Notes: generated by a model not told the origin, from the letters alone. Positions 1 through 5,975 are shown, counted from the first letter of the stretch. The stretch: DNA of 6,403 nt from Acidiferrobacterales bacterium (GCA_015492195.1 WGFP01000029.1:1-6403), one strand, 5' to 3'. Translations and numbers: made by a program.

Positions 1-92
1 AGGAAATCCAGACTTACCGGATCGAAGGCTCCCACTGCATAGTCGTGTTCGTAGGCGTGGTGGAGCATGTCTTTCATATCAACGAGCGCCAT
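1..92 (-). CDS. Class II aldolase-like protein, N-terminal fragment (runs off left edge)
   Basis: Only the first 30 codons are present; the gene continues beyond base 1. The start is the ATG read on the minus strand at 92-90, preceded by a strong GGAGGT ribosome binding site (99-104) six bases away. The peptide opens MALVDMKDML and has HAYEHDYAVGAF, which aligns without gaps to the start of the complete class II aldolase at 4800-5864 (about 13 identities in the first 23 residues). That is the first strand-helix of the zinc-dependent class II aldolase barrel. The Asn usual after the GAF/PAF motif in this family is Asp here (GAFD), so it may be a divergent subfamily (ketose-bisphosphate aldolase-like) and not a second copy of the same enzyme. 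The metal ligands lie outside the window. It follows the RuBisCO operon on the same strand after 165 bp, so co-transcription is possible but not shown. Family call fairly firm; substrate unknown. Confidence 0.75.
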   Translation of the reverse strand, partial: MALVDMKDMLHHAYEHDYAVGAFDPVSLDF

Positions 93-257
93 AACTCTAC
101 CTCCACTTTCACTGCCGACCACCCTGCATCCCGGCCATTACTGCCCCCGTTCAGACCTGGGGATACGCTCAACCAACGATGAACAGAGGGGGGAACTTTC
201 CCTACTATTGCTAGACATAGACGTACTATCCGTTAGTGTTGTTTTTTCTTTCTCTTC
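93..257. other. Intergenic spacer between the unknown operon gene and the left-edge aldolase
   Basis: This 165-bp stretch holds the ribosome binding site of the left-edge aldolase (99-104). On the minus strand, a purine-rich run follows the stop codon of the 258-620 gene. There is one short perfect inverted repeat, GGGAA-CT-TTCCC (191-202), with no T-run on either side, so it does not look like an intrinsic terminator. I see no convincing -35/-10 pair for the aldolase, which leaves read-through from the RuBisCO operon possible. Confidence 0.5.
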
Positions 258-620
258 CTAAGCTTTAGAGCTAAGCCGTTCCGTCAGCGCCTGATCCATT
301 TGCTCAAGCGCCGTACCTATTACCAAGCCGGCGTGGACGTGATAAAGGCGAAGTTCGCAGGCGACGGGTTGGTGCAATCCATCGCGTTCGGAAGTCCTGA
401 AACCGCTGAACGCCAATACCGGCAGATCGCCATGGTGACCATCGACCACCAACCACAGGTGATCGTCGAGAATAACGTCGAGGCCACGATGACCGGGAAG
501 GGTCACGCGCAGCGGCTTGCCGAGACGATTGAGTGCGAGGCGGACGTGATTGAAGCAGTGCGCTTCGATCACCTTCGGCAAGGTACGAAGCGGATCTCTT
601 CCGATCGGATCGTGCGCCAT
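258..620 (-). CDS. Uncharacterised histidine-rich protein downstream of cbbX
   Basis: I do not recognise this 120-residue protein. The reading frame looks genuine: it starts with ATG 66 bp after the cbbX stop on the same strand, has GGAGG upstream (633-637, a rather long 12-base spacing), uses codons like its neighbours (many C/G third positions), and ends at TAG. No earlier in-frame ATG, GTG or TTG lies between the start and an upstream in-frame stop. Ten of 120 residues are His (3, 21, 25, 44, 54, 62, 63, 83, 94, 96), including a DGHHGD motif at 60-65; two Cys are at 22 and 88. There is no signal peptide or membrane segment, so it is probably a small soluble cytoplasmic protein of mixed helix and strand. 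Its place as the fourth operon gene suggests a role tied to RuBisCO or activase, but that is inference from position only. Confidence that it is a gene is much higher than for any function. Confidence 0.72.
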   Translation of the reverse strand: MAHDPIGRDPLRTLPKVIEAHCFNHVRLALNRLGKPLRVTLPGHRGLDVILDDHLWLVVDGHHGDLPVLAFSGFRTSERDGLHQPVACELRLYHVHAGLVIGTALEQMDQALTERLSSKA

Positions 621-686
621 GGTTCGGTCAGGCCTCCGACGATTTCCGTAATACGTATGACAATCCGGTTGGACTTGTCAGCTCTT

Positions 687-1673
687 TTACTTTACTTCTT
701 TGAGGCGGCGGGCTTCTTCAGCCTTGTCGGTACCTTCATCACCGTCGATATCAAGTTTGCCCTCCTGGAACACGCGGCTGGCGCGTATATCTTCGGCTTC
801 CAGCGTGACCAAATCCACCTTGGTAAGATTCTTGCTGCGCGATGCAAACAGCCGATTCGCTTGACGCAGCCGTGCACGGTCGAGGGCATTGCGAATCGAG
901 CGCGCGTTGGCAAAGTGCGGCAGCTTCATCCGCAGCGGAATATATTCAGCAAACGCCTTTTCCCCGTCGGGGCTGAAGCGATAATTCTGCTGCGCCAGCA
1001 TCAATTTGGCGATCGCGAGCAACTCGTCCGGCGAATAGTCAGGAAAATCCAGATGATGCGCAATACGAGAGCGCATGCCGGGATTACTTTGGAAAAACCG
1101 ATCCATCTTGTCTTTGTATCCAGCCAGGATGACCACTAAATCATCGCGGTTGTTTTCCATGACCTGTAACAAAATCTCGATCGATTCGGCGCCGTAGTCG
1201 CGTTCGTTCTCCGGTTTATACAAATAGTACGCTTCGTCGATAAACAATACGCCGCCCATGGCCTTTTTGATGACTTCCTTGGTTTTAGGTGCGGTGTGGC
1301 CGATGTACTGCCCGACCAAGTCATCGCGCGTAACGGTAACCAAGTGCCCCTCACGCACGTAGCCGAGCCGCTTTAGGATCTCACCCATGCGCATCGCCAC
1401 CGTGGTCTTCCCGGTACCCGGATTGCCGGTGAAACTCATATGCAAGGTGGGCGTCTCGGACAAGAGCTCGAATTGCTTGCGCAACCGGTCCACAAGCAAC
1501 AGCGCGGCGATCTCGCGGATTCGGGTCTTAATCGGCTTCAAACCGATTAATTCCCGATCGAGCTTATCCAACACCTCCTGGATATTGGATTTTTTGAACT
1601 CCGCGTCGAGATCGACGGACATGTCGCCCGCCAACGAGGATGTCCGTTTCTCGTTGATTTTGGTATCCGTCAT
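687..1673 (-). CDS. cbbX: Red-type RuBisCO activase CbbX (AAA+ ATPase)
   Basis: CbbX is a hexameric AAA+ ATPase that remodels red-like Form I RuBisCO by pulling transiently on the large-subunit C-terminus, freeing tight-binding sugar phosphates. The 328-residue product has a Walker A motif GNPGTGKT (83-90), a Walker B motif VLFIDEA (142-148), the central-pore loop YIGHTAPKT (123-131) characteristic of CbbX, an arginine-finger region GMRSRI (199-204), and a sensor-2-like segment ANARSIRN (256-263). The C-terminal tail, from about residue 310, is charged and probably flexible. The ATG start fits the family's usual N-terminus, but the Shine-Dalgarno sequence is weak, so translation may be modest or coupled. 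It follows cbbS by 59 bp, a gap that contains a stem-loop. Pairing CbbX (not CbbQ/CbbO) with this RuBisCO agrees with the red-like type. Some AAA+ relatives (the SpoVK/CbbX family) look similar, but the operon context settles the identity. Confidence 0.96.
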   Translation of the reverse strand: MTDTKINEKRTSSLAGDMSVDLDAEFKKSNIQEVLDKLDRELIGLKPIKTRIREIAALLLVDRLRKQFELLSETPTLHMSFTGNPGTGKTTVAMRMGEILKRLGYVREGHLVTVTRDDLVGQYIGHTAPKTKEVIKKAMGGVLFIDEAYYLYKPENERDYGAESIEILLQVMENNRDDLVVILAGYKDKMDRFFQSNPGMRSRIAHHLDFPDYSPDELLAIAKLMLAQQNYRFSPDGEKAFAEYIPLRMKLPHFANARSIRNALDRARLRQANRLFASRSKNLTKVDLVTLEAEDIRASRVFQEGKLDIDGDEGTDKAEEARRLKEVK

Positions 1674-1693
1674 AGCTGGATTCCGTGAATGTT

Positions 1694-1720
1694 ACCCGCG
1701 ACGATATCGCCGGCACGGGT
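1694..1720 (-). other. Stem-loop in the cbbS-cbbX spacer
   Basis: Read on the minus strand, ACCCG-TGC-CGGCG-ATAT-CGTCG-CGGGT folds into a 10-bp stem with one G-U pair, a three-base bulge on the 5' side and an AUAU loop. It fills much of the 59-bp gap between the cbbS stop and the cbbX start. No T-run follows, so it is not a classical terminator. A 3'-end stabiliser or RNA-processing site that keeps cbbLS mRNA more abundant than cbbX mRNA would suit the protein ratio, but this is inference. Confidence 0.5.
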
Positions 1721-1732
1721 GATTGCATTCTG

Positions 1733-2170
1733 TTATGAATAACGCTCGCCTTCCGGCTTGTCGGTCGAATACGGAACAATAGTGTAACCGATGCTGCGGC
1801 CGCTACGTTCCTGGCGCATCAAGCGATAACCCGGCTCGTTCTTGGGTCGGTTGACAATGAACGACATGCGCGGGGTCTCCCAGCCGCGGGTGCTGTCATA
1901 CGCCGTTACCCGAATATAGTGATTGGGAAACGTCTTACGACACTCGTTGATTTCCATGAGGATGCCGGCCGGGTCCTTGAGGTCGAACATCGGCATGCCG
2001 AACATCTCCCAATAGGTATTGCGCGGGTGCGGGTCGTCGGTGTATTCAACGTTCACCGCCCAGCCGTTTTTCAACGCGTATTTAACCTGCAAAGTAATCT
2101 GCTCGTCGGTCAGATCGGGCAAAAATGAAAACTGACCCTGCGTAATACGATTTCCGTGATTGGTCATCAT
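1733..2170 (-). CDS. cbbS: RuBisCO small subunit, red-like Form I (Form IC type)
   Basis: This is the small subunit that caps the L8 core of Form I RuBisCO. The 145-residue product carries the family's opening RITQGQFSFLPDLTDEQI (8-25), then YTDDPHPRNTYWEMFGMPMF (43-62), and SFIVNRP (103-109). The C-terminal extension (about 121-144, ending KPEGERYS) matches the beta-hairpin that marks red-type small subunits and helps holoenzyme assembly. The start is uncertain by a few codons. A TTG six codons upstream keeps the frame open but overlaps the probable ribosome binding site, while two adjacent ATGs (2170-2168 and 2167-2165) follow GGGAG by 9 and 12 bases. I take the first ATG. Relatives often begin directly at MRITQG, so this protein has about seven extra N-terminal residues. 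It lies 20 bp after cbbL and is surely co-transcribed with it. Confidence 0.96.
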   Translation of the reverse strand: MMTNHGNRITQGQFSFLPDLTDEQITLQVKYALKNGWAVNVEYTDDPHPRNTYWEMFGMPMFDLKDPAGILMEINECRKTFPNHYIRVTAYDSTRGWETPRMSFIVNRPKNEPGYRLMRQERSGRSIGYTIVPYSTDKPEGERYS

Positions 2171-2179
2171 GGTTTTGAT

Positions 2180-2184
2180 CTCCC
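2180..2184 (-). promoter_or_regulatory. cbbS ribosome binding site that decides the start
   Basis: GGGAG on the minus strand lies between the cbbL stop and the two tandem ATGs, nine bases from the first. It argues against the upstream TTG, which would fall on the 5' side of this site. Confidence 0.6.
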
Positions 2185-2190
2185 ACAAAA

Positions 2191-3669
2191 CTAGACGTTG
2201 GCCGTGACCGTCGGCACGAAGTCGGCGGTGTCGGTCGACTCATAATTGAAAGTAATGTCCTTCCAGGTGTCCAAAGCGGCCTTGAGCGGCGAACACCACT
2301 TGGCGGCAGCCTGGAGAATTTCCGGACCTTCCTTCAAGTAATCGCGGCCTTCGTTGCGCGCCTGGATCATCGCCTCCAGCGCCACGCGGTTGGCGATCGC
2401 ACCCTGCTGGATACCCTGCGGGTGACCGATGGTGCCGCCACCGAATTGCAGAACCACGTCCTCGCCGAGATAATGGAGCAGCTGGTGCATCTGGCCGGCA
2501 TGAATCCCGCCCGAGGCCACCGGCATTACTTTCTTGAGCGAGACCCAATCCTGATCGAAGAACAGGCCGTTCTCCAGACTCATCGCCGTGTACGGCTCAC
2601 GCAGGGTGTCGTAGAAACCCTTGATCATCAGCGGGTCGCCTTCGAGCTTTCCGACCACGGTACCGGCATGGATATGATCGACGCCCGCCATGCGCATCCA
2701 TTTGCAGATCACGCGGAAGTTCATGCCGTGATTCTTCTGACGCGAATAGGTCGAATTGCCGGCGCGGTGCAGGTGCAGAATCATGTCGTTGTCACGCGCC
2801 CACTTGGCCATGGTCTGAATGGCGGTGTAGCCGACCACGAGGTCAATCATGATGATCACCGAGCCCAGGCTTTTGGCGAACTCGGCGCGTTCAATCATCT
2901 CATCCATGGTGCCGGCCGTGACGTTGAGGTAGTGGCCTTTTACTTCGCCGGTGGCGGCCGAGGCTTTGTTCACCGCTTCCATGCAGTACAGGAAACGATC
3001 ACGCCAGTGCATGAACGGCTGCGAGTTGATGTTCTCGTCGTCCTTCACAAAGTCGAGACCGCCCTTCAGCGCCTCGTAGACCACGCGACCGTAGTTGCGC
3101 CCGGACAGGCCCAACTTGGGCTTGGTGGTGGCGCCGAGCAGCGGACGGCCGAATTTGTCCAGACGTTCGCGCTCTACCACGATACCGGTGGCCGGCCCCT
3201 GAAAGGTTTTGAGATACGCGACCGGCATGCGCATGTCTTCCAAACGCAATGCCTTGACCGCCTTGAAGCCGAACACGTTGCCGATGATTGAGGCGGTTAG
3301 ATTCGCGATCGAACCGGGCTCGAACAGATCCAGGTCATAGGCGATGTAAGTGAAGTACTGGGCTTCTTTGTCCGTGCCTTCGCCGGTGCCGGGAACGGGA
3401 TCGACGCGATAGGCCTTGGCGCGGTACAGCTCACAGGCAGTCAGGCGGTCGGTCCACACCACGGTCCAGGTAGCGGTGGAAGACTCTCCGGCGACGGCCG
3501 CGGCGGCCTCTTCCGGCTCCACGCCTTTTTGCGGGGTGACACGAAACAACGCGATGACATCGGTGTCCTTCGGTTGGTAGTCGGGCTCCCAATAACCCAT
3601 TTTCTTATAGGGGATAACGCCCGCGGCATAACGTTTTTTTGCATCGGTAATAGTTTCAGACTTGCCCAT
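2191..3669 (-). CDS. cbbL: RuBisCO large subunit, red-like Form I (Form IC type)
   Basis: This is the catalytic subunit of ribulose-1,5-bisphosphate carboxylase/oxygenase, which fixes CO2 onto RuBP to give two 3-phosphoglycerates. The 492-residue product is full length. Active-site signatures are present: TTKPKLGLSG (181-190, Lys183 and Lys185), GGLDFVKDDENINSQPF (203-219, with carbamylated Lys209 and metal ligands Asp211 and Glu212), HLHRAG (299-304, His301 and Arg302), DHIHAGTVVGKLEG (331-344, His334 and loop-6 Lys341) and SGGIH (386-390). HIHAG in place of the green-type HIHSG, the N-terminal GVIPYKKMGYWEPDY, and the C-terminal tail ending DFVPTVTANV mark it as red-like; that tail is the handle CbbX pulls on. 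The start has a strong GGAGGT site (3675-3680) five bases upstream. It is the first gene of the operon, transcribed away from cbbR from a promoter in the palindrome-rich spacer. All catalytic residues I can check are intact. Confidence 0.98.
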   Translation of the reverse strand: MGKSETITDAKKRYAAGVIPYKKMGYWEPDYQPKDTDVIALFRVTPQKGVEPEEAAAAVAGESSTATWTVVWTDRLTACELYRAKAYRVDPVPGTGEGTDKEAQYFTYIAYDLDLFEPGSIANLTASIIGNVFGFKAVKALRLEDMRMPVAYLKTFQGPATGIVVERERLDKFGRPLLGATTKPKLGLSGRNYGRVVYEALKGGLDFVKDDENINSQPFMHWRDRFLYCMEAVNKASAATGEVKGHYLNVTAGTMDEMIERAEFAKSLGSVIIMIDLVVGYTAIQTMAKWARDNDMILHLHRAGNSTYSRQKNHGMNFRVICKWMRMAGVDHIHAGTVVGKLEGDPLMIKGFYDTLREPYTAMSLENGLFFDQDWVSLKKVMPVASGGIHAGQMHQLLHYLGEDVVLQFGGGTIGHPQGIQQGAIANRVALEAMIQARNEGRDYLKEGPEILQAAAKWCSPLKAALDTWKDITFNYESTDTADFVPTVTANV

Positions 3670-3748
3670 GGTCGACCTCCAAAAATCGTAATTGACTCAT
3701 CCAGGTTCCGGGGTTGCTGCTCTTGAGACGAAATCATGGCCCGCAAAA

Positions 3749-3778
3749 ACTATAAATAACAGTTATATTTAATGATAG
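3749..3778 (-). promoter_or_regulatory. Candidate cbbL operon promoter
   Basis: On the minus strand, TATAGT (3754-3749) matches the sigma-70 -10 consensus in five of six positions, with a poor -35 (CTATCA, 3778-3773) 18 bases upstream. A good -10 with a weak -35 suits a promoter that needs an activator. Transcription would start near 3742, giving a leader of about 70 bases before cbbL. The overlapping palindromes lie where a LysR-type activator would bind. Confidence 0.45.
3756..3766. promoter_or_regulatory. Short palindrome in the cbbL promoter
   Basis: ATAAC-A-GTTAT is a perfect 5-bp dyad between the candidate cbbL -35 and -10. It could be a proximal regulator-contact site, or simply a product of the AT-rich sequence. 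Confidence 0.35.
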
Positions 3779-3785
3779 TTATCAT
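3772..3785. promoter_or_regulatory. Candidate CbbR site overlapping the cbbL -35
   Basis: ATGATA-GT-TATCAT is a perfect 6-bp dyad. On the minus strand, TAACTATCATTAA (3781-3769) also fits the TNA-N7-TNA pattern reported for CbbR targets. It covers the weak -35 of the cbbL promoter, the usual place of a LysR-type activation site, and shares its TATCAT half with the larger palindrome next to it. Confidence 0.45.
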
Positions 3786-3804
3786 AAGTTTTATCTTATG
3801 ATAA
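3779..3804. promoter_or_regulatory. Perfect 10-bp inverted repeat, probable primary CbbR operator
   Basis: TTATCATAAG (3779-3788) and its exact reverse complement CTTATGATAA (3795-3804) flank a six-base spacer. It lies about 37-62 bp upstream of the predicted cbbL start site, and its right arm covers the candidate cbbR -10 element, ending nine bases before the cbbR ATG. This is the geometry expected for a LysR-type recognition site that activates the target operon and represses the regulator's own gene. The role is inferred; the repeat itself is seen directly. Confidence 0.65.
3797..3802 (+). promoter_or_regulatory. Candidate cbbR -10 element
   Basis: TATGAT resembles the -10 consensus and would place the transcript start about five bases before the cbbR ATG. 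No good -35 is visible at 16-18 bases upstream. It lies inside the right arm of the large palindrome, so bound CbbR would block it. Confidence 0.35.
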
Positions 3805-3813
3805 ACTGGGTTC

Positions 3814-4776
3814 ATGAATATAACCCTCCGTCAGCTCAAAGTCTTTGAAACCGTCGCCCAGCGATTGAGCTTCACGCAAGCGGCGAAGGAGCTGTTTCTC
3901 ACCCAACCGGCGGTCTCCATGCAGGTGAAACAGCTCGAGGAACAGCTCGGCGTGCCGCTGTTCGAACAGCTCGGTAAGCGCGTCTTCCTCACCAAGGCGG
4001 GCCAAGAAGTATACGACTATAGCCGTGCCATAAACCAGCAGTTGGCGGAGATGGAAACGGTCTTGAACCGATTAAAGGGGGTAACCGGTGGTAAACTGAA
4101 TATTTCGGTCGCATCAACGGCCAATTATTTTATCCCCACGCTTCTTGCGGTTTTCAATCGACGGTACTCAAATATTGAAATTAGTCTCGACGTCACCAAC
4201 CGTGAAACGTTACTACAGCACCTTTCCAAAAACACGGCGGATCTTGTGATCATGGGGCAGCCGCCTACTGAATTGGACGTCGAGGCCGGTGCGTTTATGG
4301 ATAACCCGCTCGTCATTGTTGCGCCGCCGGATCACCCCTTGGCGACGCAAAAGCATATTCCGCTTAAGTGGCTGCAAGACGAGGTTTTTCTGGTGCGCGA
4401 ACAGGGGTCCGGCACCCGCATCGCCATGGAACGGTTTTTTAATGAAAAAGGAATACACATCAAGACGGGCATGGAGGTCGGCAGCAACGAGGCCATCAAA
4501 CAAAGCGTGCAGGCGGGGCTCGGTTTCGGTCTGCTGTCGCGCGATACGCTGGAACAGGAGTTGTCGCTCAAGCGCCTGGCGATCCTCGATGTGGCGGAAT
4601 TCCCCATTATGCGCCACTGGTACGTGGTGCATCGACGCGGGAAACGCCTGCCGCCGGTCGCTCAAGCGTTTAAGAAATTCGTATTGCAAGAAGCCGGCAA
4701 CCTATTGCGATCAGGCCGTGCAAACAAAGAACAACAAAACAAAAAGGGCGGCTTACGCCGCCCCGAACAAAAGTAA
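3814..4776 (+). CDS. cbbR: LysR-type transcriptional regulator CbbR
   Basis: This is probably the activator of the divergent cbbLSX operon. The 320-residue product has a LysR-type winged helix-turn-helix at the N-terminus (about 3-62; LSFTQAAKELFLTQPAVSMQVKQLE at 18-42), a linker helix (about 63-90), and a periplasmic-binding-protein-like effector domain (about 93-295). The last includes STANYFIPTLL (101-111) and REQGSGTR (195-202), segments typical of CbbR. CbbR proteins sense metabolites such as RuBP, PEP or NADPH, varying with species. The ATG fits the family's usual N-terminus (NITLRQLKVFETVA), but no clear Shine-Dalgarno sequence precedes it. The final 20 residues are polar and basic (KEQQNKKGGLRRPEQK); the DNA coding for part of them also forms the terminator hairpin of the converging aldolase gene. 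The stop is only 23 bp from the cbbA stop. Family certain; the CbbR name rests on sequence resemblance plus location. Confidence 0.95.
   Translation: MNITLRQLKVFETVAQRLSFTQAAKELFLTQPAVSMQVKQLEEQLGVPLFEQLGKRVFLTKAGQEVYDYSRAINQQLAEMETVLNRLKGVTGGKLNISVASTANYFIPTLLAVFNRRYSNIEISLDVTNRETLLQHLSKNTADLVIMGQPPTELDVEAGAFMDNPLVIVAPPDHPLATQKHIPLKWLQDEVFLVREQGSGTRIAMERFFNEKGIHIKTGMEVGSNEAIKQSVQAGLGFGLLSRDTLEQELSLKRLAILDVAEFPIMRHWYVVHRRGKRLPPVAQAFKKFVLQEAGNLLRSGRANKEQQNKKGGLRRPEQK
4731..4763 (-). terminator. Intrinsic terminator of cbbA inside the cbbR 3' end
   Basis: On the minus strand a perfect 7-bp GC stem, GGGCGGC-GTAA-GCCGCCC (4763-4746), is followed at once by TTTTTGTTTTGTTGTT. That is a textbook rho-independent terminator for the leftward aldolase gene, whose stop is 37 bp upstream of the hairpin. 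In the rightward direction the stem is not followed by a T-run, so it is unlikely to end the cbbR transcript. Confidence 0.85.
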
Positions 4777-4799
4777 AATTTTATGCTTTTCGTTGGCCG

Positions 4800-5864
4800 T
4801 TATTGTACACGCGGATCAAGCTCACCTTTATCGTAACGCTTGGCCATCTCCTCCAGCCCGATCGCCTTGATCTTGGGGGCGTGCCCGGCGCAACCGAAGG
4901 CCTCGTAGCGGGCTTTGCAGATATCCTTCATGCCCGCGGTTGCGGCCTTTAGCCATTTACGCGGATCGAATTCCTTTTTGTTTTCTGCGAGGAACTTGCG
5001 GACCGCGCCGGTGGAGGCCATGCGCAGGTCGGTATCGATATTCACCTTGCGCACGCCGTGCTTGATGCCTTCCTGAATCTCTTCCACCGGTACGCCATAG
5101 GTCTGCCCCATGTCGCCCCCGTAATTGTTGATGATTTTCAGCCAATCCTGCGGTACCGAACTGGAGCCGTGCATCACCAGGTGCGTATCCGGGATGCGTT
5201 TATGGAGTTCCTTGATCCGGTCAATGGCCAAGATGTCGCCCGTGGGCGGGCGGGTAAACTTGTAGGCGCCGTGGCTGGTGCCGATGGCGATAGCCAGGGC
5301 ATCGACCTTGGTATTTTTTACAAAATCGGCGGCCTGTTCCGGGTCGGTCAGCAGTTGATCATGCGACAGTTTGCCTTCGGCGCCGGAGCCGTCTTCCTCG
5401 CCGGCCATGCCGGTTTCGAGCGAACCCAGGCAACCCAATTCACCTTCAACGGAAACCCCGCCGGCATGGGCCATGTCCACCACCTTGCGCGTTACATCAA
5501 CGTTGTATTCGTAAGGGGCCGGGGTCTTCATGTCCTCTTTGAGCGAGCCGTCCATCATGACCGAGGAAAAACCCAGCTGGATCGAGCGTTGACAGACGGC
5601 GGGGCTGGCGCCGTGGTCCTGGTGCATGACCACGGGAATGTCCGGCCATTGCTCGATGGCCGCAAGAATCAGGTGGCGCAAAAACGGCGCGCCGGCGTAT
5701 TTACGGGCACCGGCGGAGGCCTGCACGATCACCGGGCTGTCGGTCTCAGCCGCCGCCTCCATGATCGCGTGCATCTGTTCCATGTTGTTGACGTTGAAAG
5801 CCGGCACCCCATAACCGTGCTCGGCGGCATGATCCAACACTTGGCGTAACGAAACTAATGCCAT
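4800..5864 (-). CDS. cbbA: Class II fructose-bisphosphate aldolase, Calvin-cycle subtype
   Basis: This zinc-dependent enzyme condenses dihydroxyacetone phosphate with glyceraldehyde 3-phosphate to fructose 1,6-bisphosphate; Calvin-cycle members often also make sedoheptulose 1,7-bisphosphate with erythrose 4-phosphate. The 354-residue product is the usual full length. The class II motifs are in order: AFNVNN (22-27), VVMHQDHGA (78-86, catalytic Asp83 and zinc ligand His84), VEGELG (139-144), GTSHGAYK (195-202, zinc ligand His198), HGSSS (232-236, zinc ligand His232 and phosphate-binding Ser) and NIDTDLR (275-281, substrate phosphate loop). The start ATG has AGGAG (5871-5875) six bases upstream. 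It converges with cbbR, diverges from the class I aldolase gene, and has a candidate promoter at 5948-5975 and a strong terminator at 4731-4763, so it is probably a single-gene transcription unit. All expected catalytic residues are intact. Confidence 0.95.
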   Translation of the reverse strand: MALVSLRQVLDHAAEHGYGVPAFNVNNMEQMHAIMEAAAETDSPVIVQASAGARKYAGAPFLRHLILAAIEQWPDIPVVMHQDHGASPAVCQRSIQLGFSSVMMDGSLKEDMKTPAPYEYNVDVTRKVVDMAHAGGVSVEGELGCLGSLETGMAGEEDGSGAEGKLSHDQLLTDPEQAADFVKNTKVDALAIAIGTSHGAYKFTRPPTGDILAIDRIKELHKRIPDTHLVMHGSSSVPQDWLKIINNYGGDMGQTYGVPVEEIQEGIKHGVRKVNIDTDLRMASTGAVRKFLAENKKEFDPRKWLKAATAGMKDICKARYEAFGCAGHAPKIKAIGLEEMAKRYDKGELDPRVQ

Positions 5865-5880
5865 AAGTCTCTCCTACGAA

Positions 5881-5901
5881 AATTAACCGTTAATTAACCG
5901 T
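5881..5901. repeat. Tandem 11-bp-period repeat upstream of cbbA
   Basis: AATTAACCGT occurs at 5881-5890 and again at 5892-5901, so the copies sit one helical turn apart on the same DNA face. Their junction also forms the perfect palindrome GTTAATTAAC (5889-5898). The pair lies 17-37 bases before the cbbA start codon, inside the predicted 5' leader. It could be an operator, but no family is recognised. Confidence 0.5.
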
Positions 5902-5927
5902 CCTTCGACAAACAAAACTGTGTTTAT

Positions 5928-5948
5928 CGCGCACAAAAAACGCGCACA
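5928..5948. repeat. Short direct repeat at the predicted cbbA transcription start
   Basis: CGCGCACA occurs at 5928-5935 and 5941-5948, separated by AAAAA. The second copy just touches the end of the candidate cbbA -10, and the pair spans the predicted start site. At eight bases each, the repeat is short enough to be chance. Confidence 0.4.
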
Positions 5949-5975
5949 GCCTATCAGCCCGAGAACGCTTGTCAA
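5948..5975 (-). promoter_or_regulatory. Candidate cbbA promoter
   Basis: On the minus strand a perfect -35 consensus TTGACA (5975-5970) is followed 16 bases later by TAGGCT (5953-5948), which keeps the T-A-T positions of the -10 consensus. The start site would be near 5941, giving a leader of about 75 bases. The strong -35 contrasts with the cbbL promoter and suggests constitutive expression or a repressor, not strict dependence on CbbR. Confidence 0.45.

Noticed and set aside
191..202. Perfect short inverted repeat GGGAA-CT-TTCCC as a terminator of the RuBisCO operon
   Set aside because: The stem is only five base pairs with a two-base loop, and there is no T-run on the minus-strand downstream side.
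67..261. Plus-strand 64-codon frame across the left-edge aldolase start
   Set aside because: It overlaps the aldolase start on the other strand, has no ribosome binding site, and is of low-complexity composition.
300..1139. Long plus-strand open frame (279 codons) opposite cbbX and the unknown protein
   Set aside because: It runs antisense to two well-supported genes, has no ribosome binding site, and its translation resembles no family. Long antisense frames are a by-product of high third-position GC.
2171..2188. Six-codon upstream extension of cbbS from a TTG
   Set aside because: The extension includes the GGGAG ribosome binding site itself and is not part of known small subunits; the ATG at 2170 is better placed.
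2422..3291. Long plus-strand open frame (289 codons) opposite cbbL
   Set aside because: It is fully antisense to RuBisCO large subunit, and its composition (many His, Val, Gly) is what the reverse complement of cbbL codons gives.
3798..3848. Tiny 16-codon plus-strand frame (MINWVHEYN...) overlapping the cbbR start out of frame
   Set aside because: It has no ribosome binding site, and its ATG lies within the candidate -10 element, so it would not be on the transcript.
5058..5849. Long plus-strand open frame (263 codons) opposite cbbA
   Set aside because: It is fully antisense to the class II aldolase, with no start signals.
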